The position numbers and the translations under genes are program-made. Shown here piece after piece: positions 8,709 through 17,459 of a stretch of 64,000 nucleotides of DNA (position 1 is the stretch's first letter; each line of letters starts with the position of its first letter). Source of the stretch: Streptomyces sp. AC1-42W (GTDB lineage: Bacteria > Actinomycetota > Actinomycetes > Streptomycetales > Streptomycetaceae); assembly GCF_003248355.1 (NCBI RefSeq), contig NZ_QKWY01000003.1, positions 223,164 to 287,163 of the forward strand, given 5' to 3'. The notes beneath the pieces were generated by a model that saw only the letters and a list, made by a program, of their open reading frames with translations, did not search any database and was not told the origin of the DNA.

Positions 8709-10895
8709 ATGACGACCCAGACCACGGCACCATCCCCCACAGAAACGGTTCCACCGCCCGTTCCCCCACCCACCGTTACGAATCGATACGCTGCCTTCGT
8801 AGCCGGCCGGCGCTCCAAGTGGGTCGTGCTCGTACTGTGGCTCCTGCTCATGGGCGTCGGTGGCTCGCTGGCCGCCGGCCTCGCGGACGTGCAGGACAAC
8901 GACCCCGAGGCATAGCTGCCGTCGAGCGCCCAGTCGACCAAGGCGGTACAGCTCGCGGAGGAGTACTTCGCGGACAAGGACACCAGCACCGCGGTCATCG
9001 TCTACGCCCGCGAGGGCGGTCTCACCCCGGCGGACCTGTCCCGGATCGACGGCGACCGCACCCGGCTCGCCGACCAGGTGGCCGTCGGCGACGTCACGCC
9101 CGCCGTGGTCTCCGACGACAAGGTCGCGGCCTTCGTGAGCGTTCCGCTGCGCACCTCGCCCAGCGACAACGCGGTCCTCACCGACAAGGTCAAGGAAGCC
9201 GGCGAGATCACCGCCGACGGCATCCCCGCCGGCCTCGACGTCAAGATCACCGGTGAGGCCGGAAGCATCACCGACTTCGCCGACGTCTACTCCGGCATGG
9301 ACGGCGCCCTGCTGGGCATCGCGCTCGCCGTGGCGGCGGTCCTGCTCCTCCTGACCTACCGCAGCCCGGTGCTGTGGCTGATCCCGCTGATCACCGTCGG
9401 GCTGGCCAGCCAGGTGGCGAGCGGCGTGGTCTACCTCCTCGCCAAGCACGCCGGCCTGATGGTCAACGGCCAGAGCGCCTACGTGCTGATGGTGCTCTCG
9501 GTCGGCGTCGGCACCGACTACGCCCTGCTGCTCGTCTCCCGCTACCGCGAGGAGCTGCACCGGCACGAGGACCGCCACACGGCGATGGCACTGGCCGTGC
9601 ACGGCTCGCTGCCGGCCCTGGCCGCCTCCGCCGCGACGGTGACGATCGCCTCGCTGTGCCTGGTGTTCGGCAGCATGAACAGCACCCAGGGTCTGGGACC
9701 GGTCGTCGCCATCGGCGTGGTCCTGGTGTTCTTCGCCATGACCTCGCTGCTGCCGGCGCTGCTGGTGATCCTGGGCCGCTGGGTCTTCTGGCCCGCCAAG
9801 CCGCGCGTCACCGCCGGATACGACCCGAACTCCGGCCAGGAGCACGGCACCTGGGCGAAGATCGCCGCCGTCGTGGGCCGTCGCCCGCGCATGGTGTGGG
9901 TCGGCACCGCGCTGGTGCTGGGCGTCATGGCGCTGGGCATCACCGGCGTGCAGACCGGCCAGACCCAGGCGGAGCAGTTCACCGGCAAGGTCGACTCGGT
10001 CACCGGCCAGCAGGTCCTGGCCAAGCACTTCCCCGCCGGCTCGTCCGCCCCCGCGGACGTCTACGTCCAGGACGCCGGGGCCGCGACCGCGAAGGCCGTC
10101 GTCGCCAAGGTGCCCGGCGTGGTCTCCGTCGACACCCAGGTGGCCAAGGGCGGCTGGACGCATCTGGCGGCGGTGCTCCGCGACGCCCCGGACTCCGCGG
10201 CGGCCAAGGACACCATCCAGGACATCAGGACGGCCCTGTCCGACTCGTCCGGCCCGGCGGCCGACGCCGTCGTCGGCGGCCAGAGCGCCGTGGCGCTCGA
10301 CGTCTCCGAGGCGCAGGGCGACGAAGAGGCGCTGCTGATCCCGCTCATCCTCGCGGTGGTGCTGGTGATGCTTCTGATCCTGCTGCGGGCGGCCATCGCG
10401 TCCGTGGTGCTGCTCGCGTCCGTGGTGCTGTCGTTCGGGGCGGCCGTCGGTACGGCGTCCCTGCTGTTCCACGCACTCGACCACGGCAAGATCGACCGCG
10501 GCCTGGTGCTGTTCGGCTTCATCTTCCTGGTGGCGCTGGGCATCGACTACACCATCTTCCTGATGACACGCGCGAAGGAAGAGGTGCGCCTGCGCGGGCA
10601 CCGCGACGGCATCCTCACCGCGGTGACGGTGACCGGCGGTGTCATCACGTCGGCGGGCGTGATCCTGGCCGCCACGTTCTGCGTCCTCGCGGCGATCCCC
10701 ACGGTGAGCGCACTGCAGCAGGGCCTGCTGGTGGCGGTCGGCATCCTCCTCGACACGTTCCTGGTACGCAGCCTGCTGGTCCCCGCCCTCGCCCTGGACC
10801 TGGGCCCCCGCTTCTGGCGACCGGGCCTGACGCAGGAGCAGACGCAGCCGCGCAACCCCGTCAAGAGCCGGACCGAGGAACCGTCCACCGTCTGA
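8709..10895 (+). pseudogene. MmpL/RND-type lipid exporter with amber stop
   Basis: MMPL-family membrane transporter. Members export lipids, polyketides or siderophores across the cytoplasmic membrane. The N-terminus (FVAGRRSKWVVLVLWLLLMG) is the first membrane helix. Two bundles of helices follow, each with the conserved GxxxDY signature: GVGTDYALLLVSRYREE and LGIDYTIFLMTRAKEE. The reading frame is interrupted once at TAG 8913-8915, in DNDPEA-stop-LPSSAQST, where the family has tryptophan (TGG to TAG). Otherwise it is full length. A restart at GTG 9078 would miss the first helix and much of the first periplasmic domain. An IS5-type element ends immediately upstream, so the native promoter is probably gone too. 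Confidence 0.85.
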
Positions 10896-10935
10896 CCCGA
10901 CCGCCGGACGACCGGCACGCACGACCCGCACGACC

Positions 10936-10970
10936 GGGCGCCCGGACAGCGACGAGCTGTCCGGGCGCCC
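10936..10970 (+). terminator. strong hairpin terminator after mmpL
   Basis: Perfect 15-base stem GGGCGCCCGGACAGC / GCTGTCCGGGCGCCC around a GACGA loop, 40 bases after the mmpL stop and followed by the AT-rich ATTTATTA. It probably also ends the convergent membrane-protein gene from the right. Confidence 0.8.
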
Positions 10971-10975
10971 GCCAT

Positions 10976-10992
10976 TTATTACGCCGTAATAA
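10976..10992. promoter_or_regulatory. 17-base AT-rich palindrome (operator-like)
   Basis: TTATTACGCCGTAATAA is a perfect 8+1+8 palindrome in otherwise very GC-rich DNA, which suggests a dimeric regulator site. It lies between convergent genes, beside the mmpL terminator, so its target promoter is not obvious. It might be part of the lost 3' end of the neighbouring minus-strand gene. Confidence 0.4.
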
Positions 10993-11519
10993 TCCGCGCC
11001 CGGCCACCTTCCGCCGCGCCTGCGGTCGTACGAGACGGTCACGGCCGCGAGCAGCGGCCCCCAGGCGATCAGCGGCAGATAGAGCAGGCCCACGACGAGC
11101 CTGCCCCGCGCGGTCAGATCGTCGTGCGGGAGCGACCACCAGGCGAGCAGCGGTGTCCACAGCACCGTCAGGGCGAGGGCCCCGAGGCCGGCGGGGATCA
11201 CGACCGCGAGGCGAGGGAGCGTACGCCCGCCGAGCACCGGCGCCCAGCGGGGCAACACCTCGCCCCAGGGCCGTACGAGACCGAGGGCGAGCAGCGCGAC
11301 CACCTCGCTGACCACGCTGAGACCGATGAGGTACACCGTGCCCCTGCCGGTGAAGTCCATCGCCGCGTAGCCCTCCACGGTGTAGCCGGCCGGATGCCCT
11401 GTCGCCAGGAGAAGGCGCCAGACGCCGGTCGGCAGGGCGACGAGTGCGCACAGGTGGGCGGCCCGGACCGCCCGGCGGGGCACGGACGGAACGACGGCGA
11501 CGGTCTGACGAGGAGTCAT
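10992..11519 (-). CDS. integral membrane protein, 3' end unresolved
   Basis: About 175 residues up to SYDRRRGGRWPGADYY, with four or so membrane helices: AAHLCALVALPTGVWRLLLA, VYLIGLSVVSEVVALLALGL, LAVVIPAGLGALALTVLWTP and VVGLLYLPLIAWGPLLAAVT. The start at ATG 11519 is fixed by GGAGG nine bases upstream. Function unknown; it resembles small conserved streptomycete membrane proteins. The frame does not stop where the protein should end but runs on, antisense, beneath mmpL. Stops TAATAA occur just past this point in another frame, so a small indel near 11000 is likely. The 3' coordinate is therefore an estimate. Confidence 0.55.
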
Positions 11520-11707
11520 GCGCACCATCCTCCGGGCCGGTTCGCCCCCCGTCGTCGACTCCGGGAACGAGCTGCCGCCCGCCCCGGCACGAGATTCCGC
11601 CCCCCGGCCTCCGCCGTACGGCGGAGCCCCTTCTCACCCCGGCCTCCGGACGTCCGGTTCCGTCGCAGGGGGGTCCACGCGACCGCTTCTGTGCTACATA
11701 TCTGGAC

Positions 11708-12229
11708 ATGAACACGTCTGGTAGAGGCGGGAGTTCGAGTTCCGTCCATGAGTGGATCAACTCACTGGGTGTGCTGCTCGCGGTGGGGCTCTCCGTATTC
11801 GCCCTGTACCGCGACTACACGCAGCAGGCCGAGGACGAAGTGCGCGAGGCGATGAAGGTCAACGTGTTCTGGACGGGCCCCGCCACCGCCCCGACCGGCC
11901 TGCTGGTCGAGAACCAGCAGGACACCCGCATCATGGGGGTGACGGTCCGTCTGGAAGTGGGCGACGAGACCGTCCAGCGGGTCCAGTTCGACGAGGTCCA
12001 CTCCTGCCGGCTCGACTGGTTCACCTTCGGCTCCCACCAGGCAGAGGTCCGCGCGGACGCCGTGCTCGTCCTCCAGTTCCGCGACGCCTCGGGCAACTGG
12101 TGGCAGATGAAGCCCGGCTCGGTCCTGGACCGGATAGACGCGGGCACAGCCGGTCGCCCCGGCGGAGACGACCTGGTCACCACCTGGAAACTCCAGCGCA
12201 AAACGGACCCCTCCAGCGACTGCGGCTAG
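11708..12229 (+). CDS. hypothetical membrane-anchored protein
   Basis: 173 residues. A single N-terminal membrane segment (INSLGVLLAVGLSVFALYRDY, about 17-37) is followed by a soluble beta-rich domain with VNVFWTGPATAPTGLLVENQ and VEVRADAVLVLQFRD-like strands ending in FRDASGNWWQMKPG. I do not recognise the family. ATG 11708 is the first start in frame; no good ribosome site is visible. It stands alone, followed by a gap of about 100 bases before the next operon. Confidence 0.65.
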   Translation: MNTSGRGGSSSSVHEWINSLGVLLAVGLSVFALYRDYTQQAEDEVREAMKVNVFWTGPATAPTGLLVENQQDTRIMGVTVRLEVGDETVQRVQFDEVHSCRLDWFTFGSHQAEVRADAVLVLQFRDASGNWWQMKPGSVLDRIDAGTAGRPGGDDLVTTWKLQRKTDPSSDCG

Positions 12230-12343
12230 GGGGATTCGTCAGACACCCCTTGGCGCACCCCGGCCGACGACCGGCGCCCCGGGTCGAGAGACCACCCGGC
12301 CCGCTGGTAACTTTGCAACAAGTAAAAGAGTAGTGTGGGGCGG

Positions 12344-12685
12344 GTGGGTGAGGTGCTACAGATCCAGCTGGGGCCCGAGCGGCCCGCCGGCAACGGCGAC
12401 GGCCTGGGACGGGCCGTGCTCGGATGGCGCCCCGGAATGAGCGAGGACGAAGCCTGGCAGGCGGGCCGCGGCATCTGGAAGTTCAACGCCGACCGGGCCC
12501 TGTCCCAGGACGAGGTGCAGATCATCAACACCGACGGCACGGTTCTCGCCGTCGCGAAGGTCACCGGGATCTCCAAGCACGGCGCCCGCTACGCCCTGGA
12601 GGGCGACCTGCTGCGCGGCGACCCGCGCGTGGGACGCCCCACCTCCAACCCCCACCTGTCCCGCAACCCCGTCACCTACATCTGA
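12344..12685 (+). CDS. hypothetical protein, first gene of Tap-like/Tpg-like operon
   Basis: 113 residues, soluble and slightly acidic, with MSEDEAWQAGRGIWKFNADR and an NTDGTVLAVAKVTGISKHG strand pattern. No family recognised. GTG 12344 is used; GTG 12335 is equally possible. An unusually AT-rich stretch (AACTTTGCAACAAGTAAAAG, 12308-12327) just upstream probably contains the promoter or an operator. The next gene begins 13 bases after the stop, so this is the leading gene of a three-gene operon with the XRE/polymerase-like and Tpg-like proteins. Confidence 0.6.
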   Translation: MGEVLQIQLGPERPAGNGDGLGRAVLGWRPGMSEDEAWQAGRGIWKFNADRALSQDEVQIINTDGTVLAVAKVTGISKHGARYALEGDLLRGDPRVGRPTSNPHLSRNPVTYI

Positions 12686-12698
12686 GAGCGGCAGACCG

Positions 12699-14324
12699 AT
12701 GAGCGACTTCGCCGCGATCGACTCGCTGCTCGCCTCCCTCACCCCCCGGCCCGAACTCCCCGAGGCCCACCTGCGCCGCGCCCTGCGCGAACAGGCCGGC
12801 CTGTCGAAGGCCCAGGTGGCCAGGGCGCTCGGCGTGAACCCGTCCACGGTCACGGGCTGGGAGACCGGCCGGAACCCGACCGGGGAACTGAGGACGAAGT
12901 ACGCCTACCTCCTGGACGCCCTGGCCGCGAAACTCGCCCCGCCCGCCCCGGAGCCCGGCGAGGAGGCCGCCCCGCCCCAGGCCGCCCCGTCCCAGGACGC
13001 GCCGGACGAGAGCGACCCGGCGGTCGGGCCCGCCGCCCCCGTGCCGAGCGGCGAGGCGGACGACGTCGAGGCCCTGGCCGGGCCCGAGCCCTGTGTCCTG
13101 TGCGGTCATCCGGCCCGCCACCAGGTCGCCGGCTTCCCCCAGCACCTCGACCCCGCCGAGTGCGCCCCGGCGACCCCAGCCCCGGCGACCCCCGCCCCGG
13201 CGACCCCCGCCCCGGCCGCACCCGCCACCCCCGCGGACCGGCCGGCACACTCCGCGGACAAGCCGTCCGGCCGGTCCGCGCCGTCCAGGACCCCGTCACC
13301 CCCCGGACGCCGTACGCGAACCGCCCCCGACACCGGCCCGCACAGCCTGATCGCGGCAGCCGCGAACGAGGCCCTCGTCCGGCACGACGGCGACATCAAG
13401 GCGGCGACCGCCGCCCTGGTCAAACGGGCGATCCCGGACGCGATGGCCCTGCTGGACGACACCCGCAAGGGCGGACGCTACGACATCGTCGCCCACCCCT
13501 GGATTCCGGACATCCTGCGCAAGCAGACCGCCCGCGGCGCCGACCAGATCTGGGAGGCCCGCCCCAAGTGGGCCAGGCCCGGACTGCCGCCCGGCCTGCA
13601 CGAGGTCACCGCCCTCGACATCAACGGCGCCTACCTGTCCGCGCTCAAGACCCACCTCCCGATCGGCCAGCTGGAACACACCAGCGGCAACACACACGAC
13701 CGCCGCCGCGCCGGCGTCCACCTCATCACCCCGCCCGCCTGGGACCACGGCGCCCACCTGCCCAACCCGATCGGCAACCGCGACGAACCCGGCCCCCTGT
13801 GGGTCACCGAACCGACCCTGCGCCTCCTGCTGCGCCTGGCCGGGCCGAAGTACGCCCTGTGCGACCCGCCGGAGATCCACGAGTCGTTCACCTCGGGCGC
13901 GACGGAGAACCTGCTGGAGAAGTTCCGCGTCGCCCTCAAGGACGCCCGCGACACCGCGATCGCCGAGGGGGACGAGGTGACACTGGAGTACGTGAAGGCG
14001 ATGTACTCCAAGTTCGTCTCCACGATGGGGGAGTCGAACTACAACCGGGAGCTGTACCGTCCGGACTGGATGCACCTGATCCGCTCCCAGGCGTTCGCCA
14101 ACCTCTGGACGAAGGCGTACAAGGCACACGACGAGGGCCTCACACCGGTCCGCGTCATGGGCACCGACGAGCTGCACGTCATCGGCGACTGGCGGCGTGT
14201 CTTCCCCGAAGGCCGGGGCGTCTTCGAGGTGAAGGTGAAGGACGTCTACACCATCGGCACCGAACCGGCCGACCCGGCCGCCGCCGGACAGGACGACGAC
14301 GATGACGACGACGCCGAGAACTGA
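12699..14324 (+). CDS. XRE HTH protein with family-B-polymerase-like motifs (Tap-like)
   Basis: 541 residues. An N-terminal Cro/C1-type helix-turn-helix (LSKAQVARALGVNPSTVTGW, about 35-54) is followed by a CxxC segment (CVLCGHPARHQ, about 131), a long Pro/Ala/Thr linker with repeated ATPAP units, and a large C-terminal domain. In that domain LDINGAYLSAL (about 305), VKAMYSKFVSTMG (about 431) and MGTDELHV (about 486) resemble motifs A, B and C of family B polymerases. The domain order HTH-linker-large domain matches the streptomycete telomere-associated protein Tap. The tail is DDDDDDD-rich. Inference: a Tap-like partner of the small protein encoded 20 bases downstream, for protein-primed or end-directed DNA synthesis. 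HTH certain; polymerase relation tentative. Confidence 0.6.
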   Translation: MSDFAAIDSLLASLTPRPELPEAHLRRALREQAGLSKAQVARALGVNPSTVTGWETGRNPTGELRTKYAYLLDALAAKLAPPAPEPGEEAAPPQAAPSQDAPDESDPAVGPAAPVPSGEADDVEALAGPEPCVLCGHPARHQVAGFPQHLDPAECAPATPAPATPAPATPAPAAPATPADRPAHSADKPSGRSAPSRTPSPPGRRTRTAPDTGPHSLIAAAANEALVRHDGDIKAATAALVKRAIPDAMALLDDTRKGGRYDIVAHPWIPDILRKQTARGADQIWEARPKWARPGLPPGLHEVTALDINGAYLSALKTHLPIGQLEHTSGNTHDRRRAGVHLITPPAWDHGAHLPNPIGNRDEPGPLWVTEPTLRLLLRLAGPKYALCDPPEIHESFTSGATENLLEKFRVALKDARDTAIAEGDEVTLEYVKAMYSKFVSTMGESNYNRELYRPDWMHLIRSQAFANLWTKAYKAHDEGLTPVRVMGTDELHVIGDWRRVFPEGRGVFEVKVKDVYTIGTEPADPAAAGQDDDDDDDAEN

Positions 14325-14344
14325 CGGGGCGGAAGGGAGTTCAA

Positions 14345-14917
14345 GTGCCTGAGCGTACGCACGAGTTCGGCAAGTACGGTGCCACGGGAGTCAAGGGCCA
14401 CGAAATCCTGGCCCACCGCCTCGACAGCCTCGCCGACTTCATCACCACCCCCGTCACCACCCGGCGCGGCCTCATGGCCCGCCTGCGCTACCTCACCCGC
14501 ACCCCGCACGCCCGCGCCGCCGCCCGGGACGCGGGCCTGACCGTCACCGACCGCACCCTGAAGGCGTGGCTGGCAGGCACCCGCAACCCGACGAGGCAGA
14601 ACCTCTCCCGGATCGAAATCGCCTACCGCACCCTGCGCCGCCGCAACGTCGCCCGCTACCTCCTGGCCCGCCTCAACCGCGCCGGACGTGGCACCCGCGT
14701 CGAGATCCACCCGCTCAACCAGTCCGGCGTGAGCCGGCCGCGCCAGCGGGTCGTGGAGTTCCGCACCCTCAACATCCGCCACTGGGAAGCCCTCGTCGAC
14801 GCCTGGTCCACCGGCGACACCCGCGCCCTGGACGACGCCTGGACCGACCAGATCGTCGACCTGGGCTCGCAATGGGGCCAGTACGAGTACGTCACCAACA
14901 TCGGCTTCGCCGCCTGA
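14345..14917 (+). CDS. small Tpg-like DNA-binding protein
   Basis: 190 residues. An N-terminal GKYGATGVKGHEILAHRLDS tract is followed by a helix-turn-helix-like region (DAGLTVTDRTLKAWLAGTRN, about 62-81), a basic helix (YRTLRRRNVARYLLARLNRA), and an acidic C-terminal domain (DDAWTDQIVDLGSQWGQYEY). The plan, HTH then Arg-rich helix then acidic domain, is that of the streptomycete telomere terminal protein Tpg, although direct sequence similarity is low. GTG 14345 is fixed by AAGGGAG five bases upstream. It follows the Tap-like gene by 20 bases. A broken copy of the same gene lies at 33057-33500. Confidence 0.6.
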   Translation: MPERTHEFGKYGATGVKGHEILAHRLDSLADFITTPVTTRRGLMARLRYLTRTPHARAAARDAGLTVTDRTLKAWLAGTRNPTRQNLSRIEIAYRTLRRRNVARYLLARLNRAGRGTRVEIHPLNQSGVSRPRQRVVEFRTLNIRHWEALVDAWSTGDTRALDDAWTDQIVDLGSQWGQYEYVTNIGFAA

Positions 14918-14977
14918 CCGCGCGGCGCGGCTGCCCGGGAGATCGGGACCGGGCCGTGCCCGCCCCGGCCGCCCCGA

Positions 14978-15637
14978 TCAGTGCAGCGGGTCGGCGTCGT
15001 CCTCGTCCCGCGCCGTGACCATGCCGCCCAGCAGACGCCGCAGGCAGCGCACCGCCAGGTCGGCGGGCGAGCCGGGCCCCTCGGTCGCCGCCTCGGTGGC
15101 GGACCAGACCTCCAGGGCGATCCGGATGGCGTCGGTGGCCGCCGCCGCGACCAGGCGTACGTCCAGCGGGTCGCGGCGGCCGTCCGTCAGCCGGGCGATG
15201 ACCGGGACGAGCAACTCCTCCGACTCCTGATTCACGCGGTACCAGACGGCGCGCAGCGCGGGATCGTCCGCCGCGGCGCGCAGCAGCCCCCGGGTGCGCA
15301 GGAGCGCCTCCGTGGCCCGGGGGTCCGGTGTGGCCAGCGACCGTTCGACCGCGTCGCGCAGCGCCGGCCCCAGCGCGGTGCCCGGCGGCGTCTCGGCCAG
15401 CAGCGCGCGCCACTGGTCGGCGCCGACCGTGAGCAGCGGGCCGACGGCGTCCTGCTTGGAGCGGAAGTACCGGTAGAAGGTCCGCAGCGCGACCCCCGCC
15501 CGCCGGGCGATCTCCTCCGCCGTGGTGGCCTCCGGGCCCCGGGTGGCGAAGAGCTCGGCCGCGGCGTGGGCGATGTCGAGCTGCGTGGCGGCCTTGCGAC
15601 GTTCGGTCAGCGACGGGGGCGATGGCTCGGTACTCAC
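14978..15637 (-). CDS. TetR-family transcriptional regulator
   Basis: 219 residues. The N-terminal TetR DNA-binding domain is clear: DIAHAAAELFATRGPEATTA then EEIARRAGVALRTFYRYFRS (about 20-60). The C-terminal ligand domain is helical and has no recognisable ligand signature. GTG 15637 start. Transcribed divergently from the SDR gene at 15813. A TGGCA-N5-TGCCA palindrome lies in the intergenic region and is the likely operator, so the pair is probably a repressor and its target enzyme. Confidence 0.9.
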   Translation of the reverse strand: MSTEPSPPSLTERRKAATQLDIAHAAAELFATRGPEATTAEEIARRAGVALRTFYRYFRSKQDAVGPLLTVGADQWRALLAETPPGTALGPALRDAVERSLATPDPRATEALLRTRGLLRAAADDPALRAVWYRVNQESEELLVPVIARLTDGRRDPLDVRLVAAAATDAIRIALEVWSATEAATEGPGSPADLAVRCLRRLLGGMVTARDEDDADPLH

Positions 15638-15685
15638 CCCAGAAGCGTACGGCCTGCGACCACCCGGAGGCATGTCGTGACAAGA

Positions 15686-15700
15686 TGGCAAAACGTGCCA
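15686..15700. promoter_or_regulatory. candidate TetR operator
   Basis: TGGCAAAACGTGCCA is a perfect 5-5-5 interrupted palindrome between the divergent TetR and SDR genes, about 50 bases from the regulator start. Position and symmetry fit a TetR dimer site controlling both promoters. Not tested. Confidence 0.5.
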
Positions 15701-15812
15701 CCTAGGCGTACGGTGAAGTGGAAGGCAAGGGCGCCGGCGGGCAGAACAGGCCGCGACGGGCGCCGGAAAGGGCCTGACCGACGACGTCGCCGGGCCGAGT
15801 AGGAGAGCGCAC

Positions 15813-16616
15813 ATGACCCACAAGAACCACTCCCTCCGCTACGACGGCCGTCGCGCCCTGGTCACCGGCGGTGGCTCGGGCATCGGCCAGGCCACCGTGC
15901 TGCGCCTGCTCGCGGAGGGCGGCACCGTCGTCGCGGCGGACGTCAGCGAGCCGGGCCTGAAGGACACCCTGGACAAGGCCGGCGCCCACGCGGACCGGCT
16001 CACCACCCTGGTCGTCGACATCGCGGACGAGACCTCGGTGCGCGAGGGCGTCCGGGCCGCGACCGACGCGCTCGGAGGGCTGGACGTCCTCGTCAACGCG
16101 GCCGGCATCCTGCGCTCCTCGCACACCGAGAAGACCAGCCTCGCGGACTTCACCCGCGTCCTGACCGTGAACCTCGTCGGCACGTTCCTGGTGATCCGCG
16201 AGGCGATCCCGGCGCTCCTGGAGGGCGAGGACGCGGCCGTCGTCAACTTCAGCTCGACCTCGGCCGTCTTCGCGCACCCCTACATGGCCGCCTACGCCGC
16301 GAGCAAGGGCGGCATCCAGTCCATGACCCACGCGCTGGCCTCCGAGTACGCGAGCCGCGGCATCCGCTTCACCGCCGTGCAGCCCGGCTCCATCTCCTCC
16401 GGCATGACGGACGGCAGCGGGGCCAGCGGACAGAGCCTCGGCCCGGGCCTGCCCGAGGACGCCGACATGAGCCTGTTCGCGAAGCTCTCCCCGGCGCTCG
16501 GCCAGGGATTCGCCGGCCCGGAGACGGTGGCGTCGGTCGTCGCGATGCTGGCGTCGGAGGACGGCCGGTTCATCACCGGCACCGAGATCCGCATCGACGG
16601 CGGCACCCACTTCTGA
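15813..16616 (+). CDS. SDR-family NAD(P)-dependent oxidoreductase
   Basis: 267 residues, classical short-chain dehydrogenase/reductase. The nucleotide motif is VTGGGSGIG (about 18-26). LVNAAGIL follows near 95. The catalytic Ser lies in FSSTSAVFAHPY and the YxxxK pair in YAASK (about 165-169). The C-terminus ends in TGTEIRIDGGTHF, as in many 3-ketoacyl or polyol/steroid dehydrogenases. The substrate is not evident. ATG 15813 has AGGAG seven bases upstream. Divergent from, and probably controlled by, the TetR gene. Confidence 0.92.
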   Translation: MTHKNHSLRYDGRRALVTGGGSGIGQATVLRLLAEGGTVVAADVSEPGLKDTLDKAGAHADRLTTLVVDIADETSVREGVRAATDALGGLDVLVNAAGILRSSHTEKTSLADFTRVLTVNLVGTFLVIREAIPALLEGEDAAVVNFSSTSAVFAHPYMAAYAASKGGIQSMTHALASEYASRGIRFTAVQPGSISSGMTDGSGASGQSLGPGLPEDADMSLFAKLSPALGQGFAGPETVASVVAMLASEDGRFITGTEIRIDGGTHF

Positions 16617-16650
16617 TCCCGCCCCCCACCGGCCTGGAGGACAGGAACCA

Positions 16651-16687
16651 AGGGCTGTCCCGTGACTACAGGTCACAGGACAGCCCT
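16651..16687. terminator. 37-base hairpin between convergent genes, IS5-end-like
   Basis: AGGGCTGTCC and GGACAGCCCT form a perfect 10-base outer stem, with an inner GTGAC/GTCAC pairing. It sits between the convergent SDR and cyclophilin genes and can act as a bidirectional terminator. The arms closely resemble the ends of the IS5 copies in this window (AGGGTTGTCCCG / CGGGACAGCCCT), so it may be a relic made of two IS ends without an interior. Confidence 0.6.
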
Positions 16688-16733
16688 CGGCACTACGCCA
16701 TACCGGCCCAGCGGTGACGCGGAGCACGGTTCG

Positions 16734-17459
16734 TCAGAACCACCAGAAAGGCCGGACCTTGCGCAGTTCGGTCCTCAGTACGGGCGTGCCGTCGACGGGC
16801 GCCGGGTCCTGCGCGGTCGGTACGATCCCGCCGGCGGCGATCTTGTCGAGCGTCTTCAGACCGGCGGCGCCGACCGTACCGAACACCGTGTAGTCCGGCC
16901 GCAGTACGGAGTCACCGTAGACGACGAAGAACTGCGAACCGTTCGTGTTCGGCCCGGCGTTGGCCATCGCCAGCAAGCCGCGCTCGTAGACGCGACGGGT
17001 GCCGGTCGGATCAGTGGGCGCCGGCGGCAGGTCCACCGGCAGCTCGTCCTTGTACGCGTACCCCGGTCCGCCCTCACCGGTGCCGGTCGGGTCGCCGCAC
17101 TGCAGGACCTTCAGCGTCGGATACGCCGTCAGCCGATGGCACACCGTACGGTCGTAGAACCGGTGCCGCGCCAGGTGCACGAAGCTCTGGACCGTGCAGG
17201 GGGCCTTCGCCCGGTCCAGACGCAGGGGAAGCGGCCCCTGGCTGGTCGGGACGGCCACATCGACCGTGCCGTGACTGGGGGTGTGCCGCGGGTCGCGCGG
17301 CAGCGGAACGTGCCGCGCCGCCGGGTCGTCCGGTGTCTGGGCGTACCGGCAAGGACCGTGCGTGGTCCGCGGCGGGGCATCGGAAGCGGAGGCGGTGGCG
17401 CCGCCCCCGGACACGACCAGCGTTAACGCCGCCAGCGTGGTCATGAGACCTCGGTTCAT
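16734..17459 (-). CDS. secreted cyclophilin-type peptidyl-prolyl isomerase
   Basis: 241 residues. A Sec signal peptide (MTTLAALTLVVSGGGATASA, about 6-25) leads into a cyclophilin domain. Seen are VAVPTSQGPLPLRLDRAKAP, HRFYDRTVCHRLTAYPTLKV (an FHR-like active-site block, here CHRL), LQCGDPTGTGEGGPGY and GLLAMANAGPNTNGSQFFVV, the family signature. It should catalyse cis-trans prolyl isomerisation of exported proteins outside the membrane. ATG 17459. Divergent from the trypsin gene at 17820; convergent with the SDR gene. Confidence 0.9.
   Translation of the reverse strand: MNRGLMTTLAALTLVVSGGGATASASDAPPRTTHGPCRYAQTPDDPAARHVPLPRDPRHTPSHGTVDVAVPTSQGPLPLRLDRAKAPCTVQSFVHLARHRFYDRTVCHRLTAYPTLKVLQCGDPTGTGEGGPGYAYKDELPVDLPPAPTDPTGTRRVYERGLLAMANAGPNTNGSQFFVVYGDSVLRPDYTVFGTVGAAGLKTLDKIAAGGIVPTAQDPAPVDGTPVLRTELRKVRPFWWF

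Noticed and set aside
8673..11528. 951-codon minus-strand frame covering mmpL
   Set aside because: Only its first 175 or so codons look like a protein (membrane segments). The rest is antisense to the conserved MmpL gene and has the low-complexity His/Gln/Arg composition of a shadow frame in GC-rich DNA.
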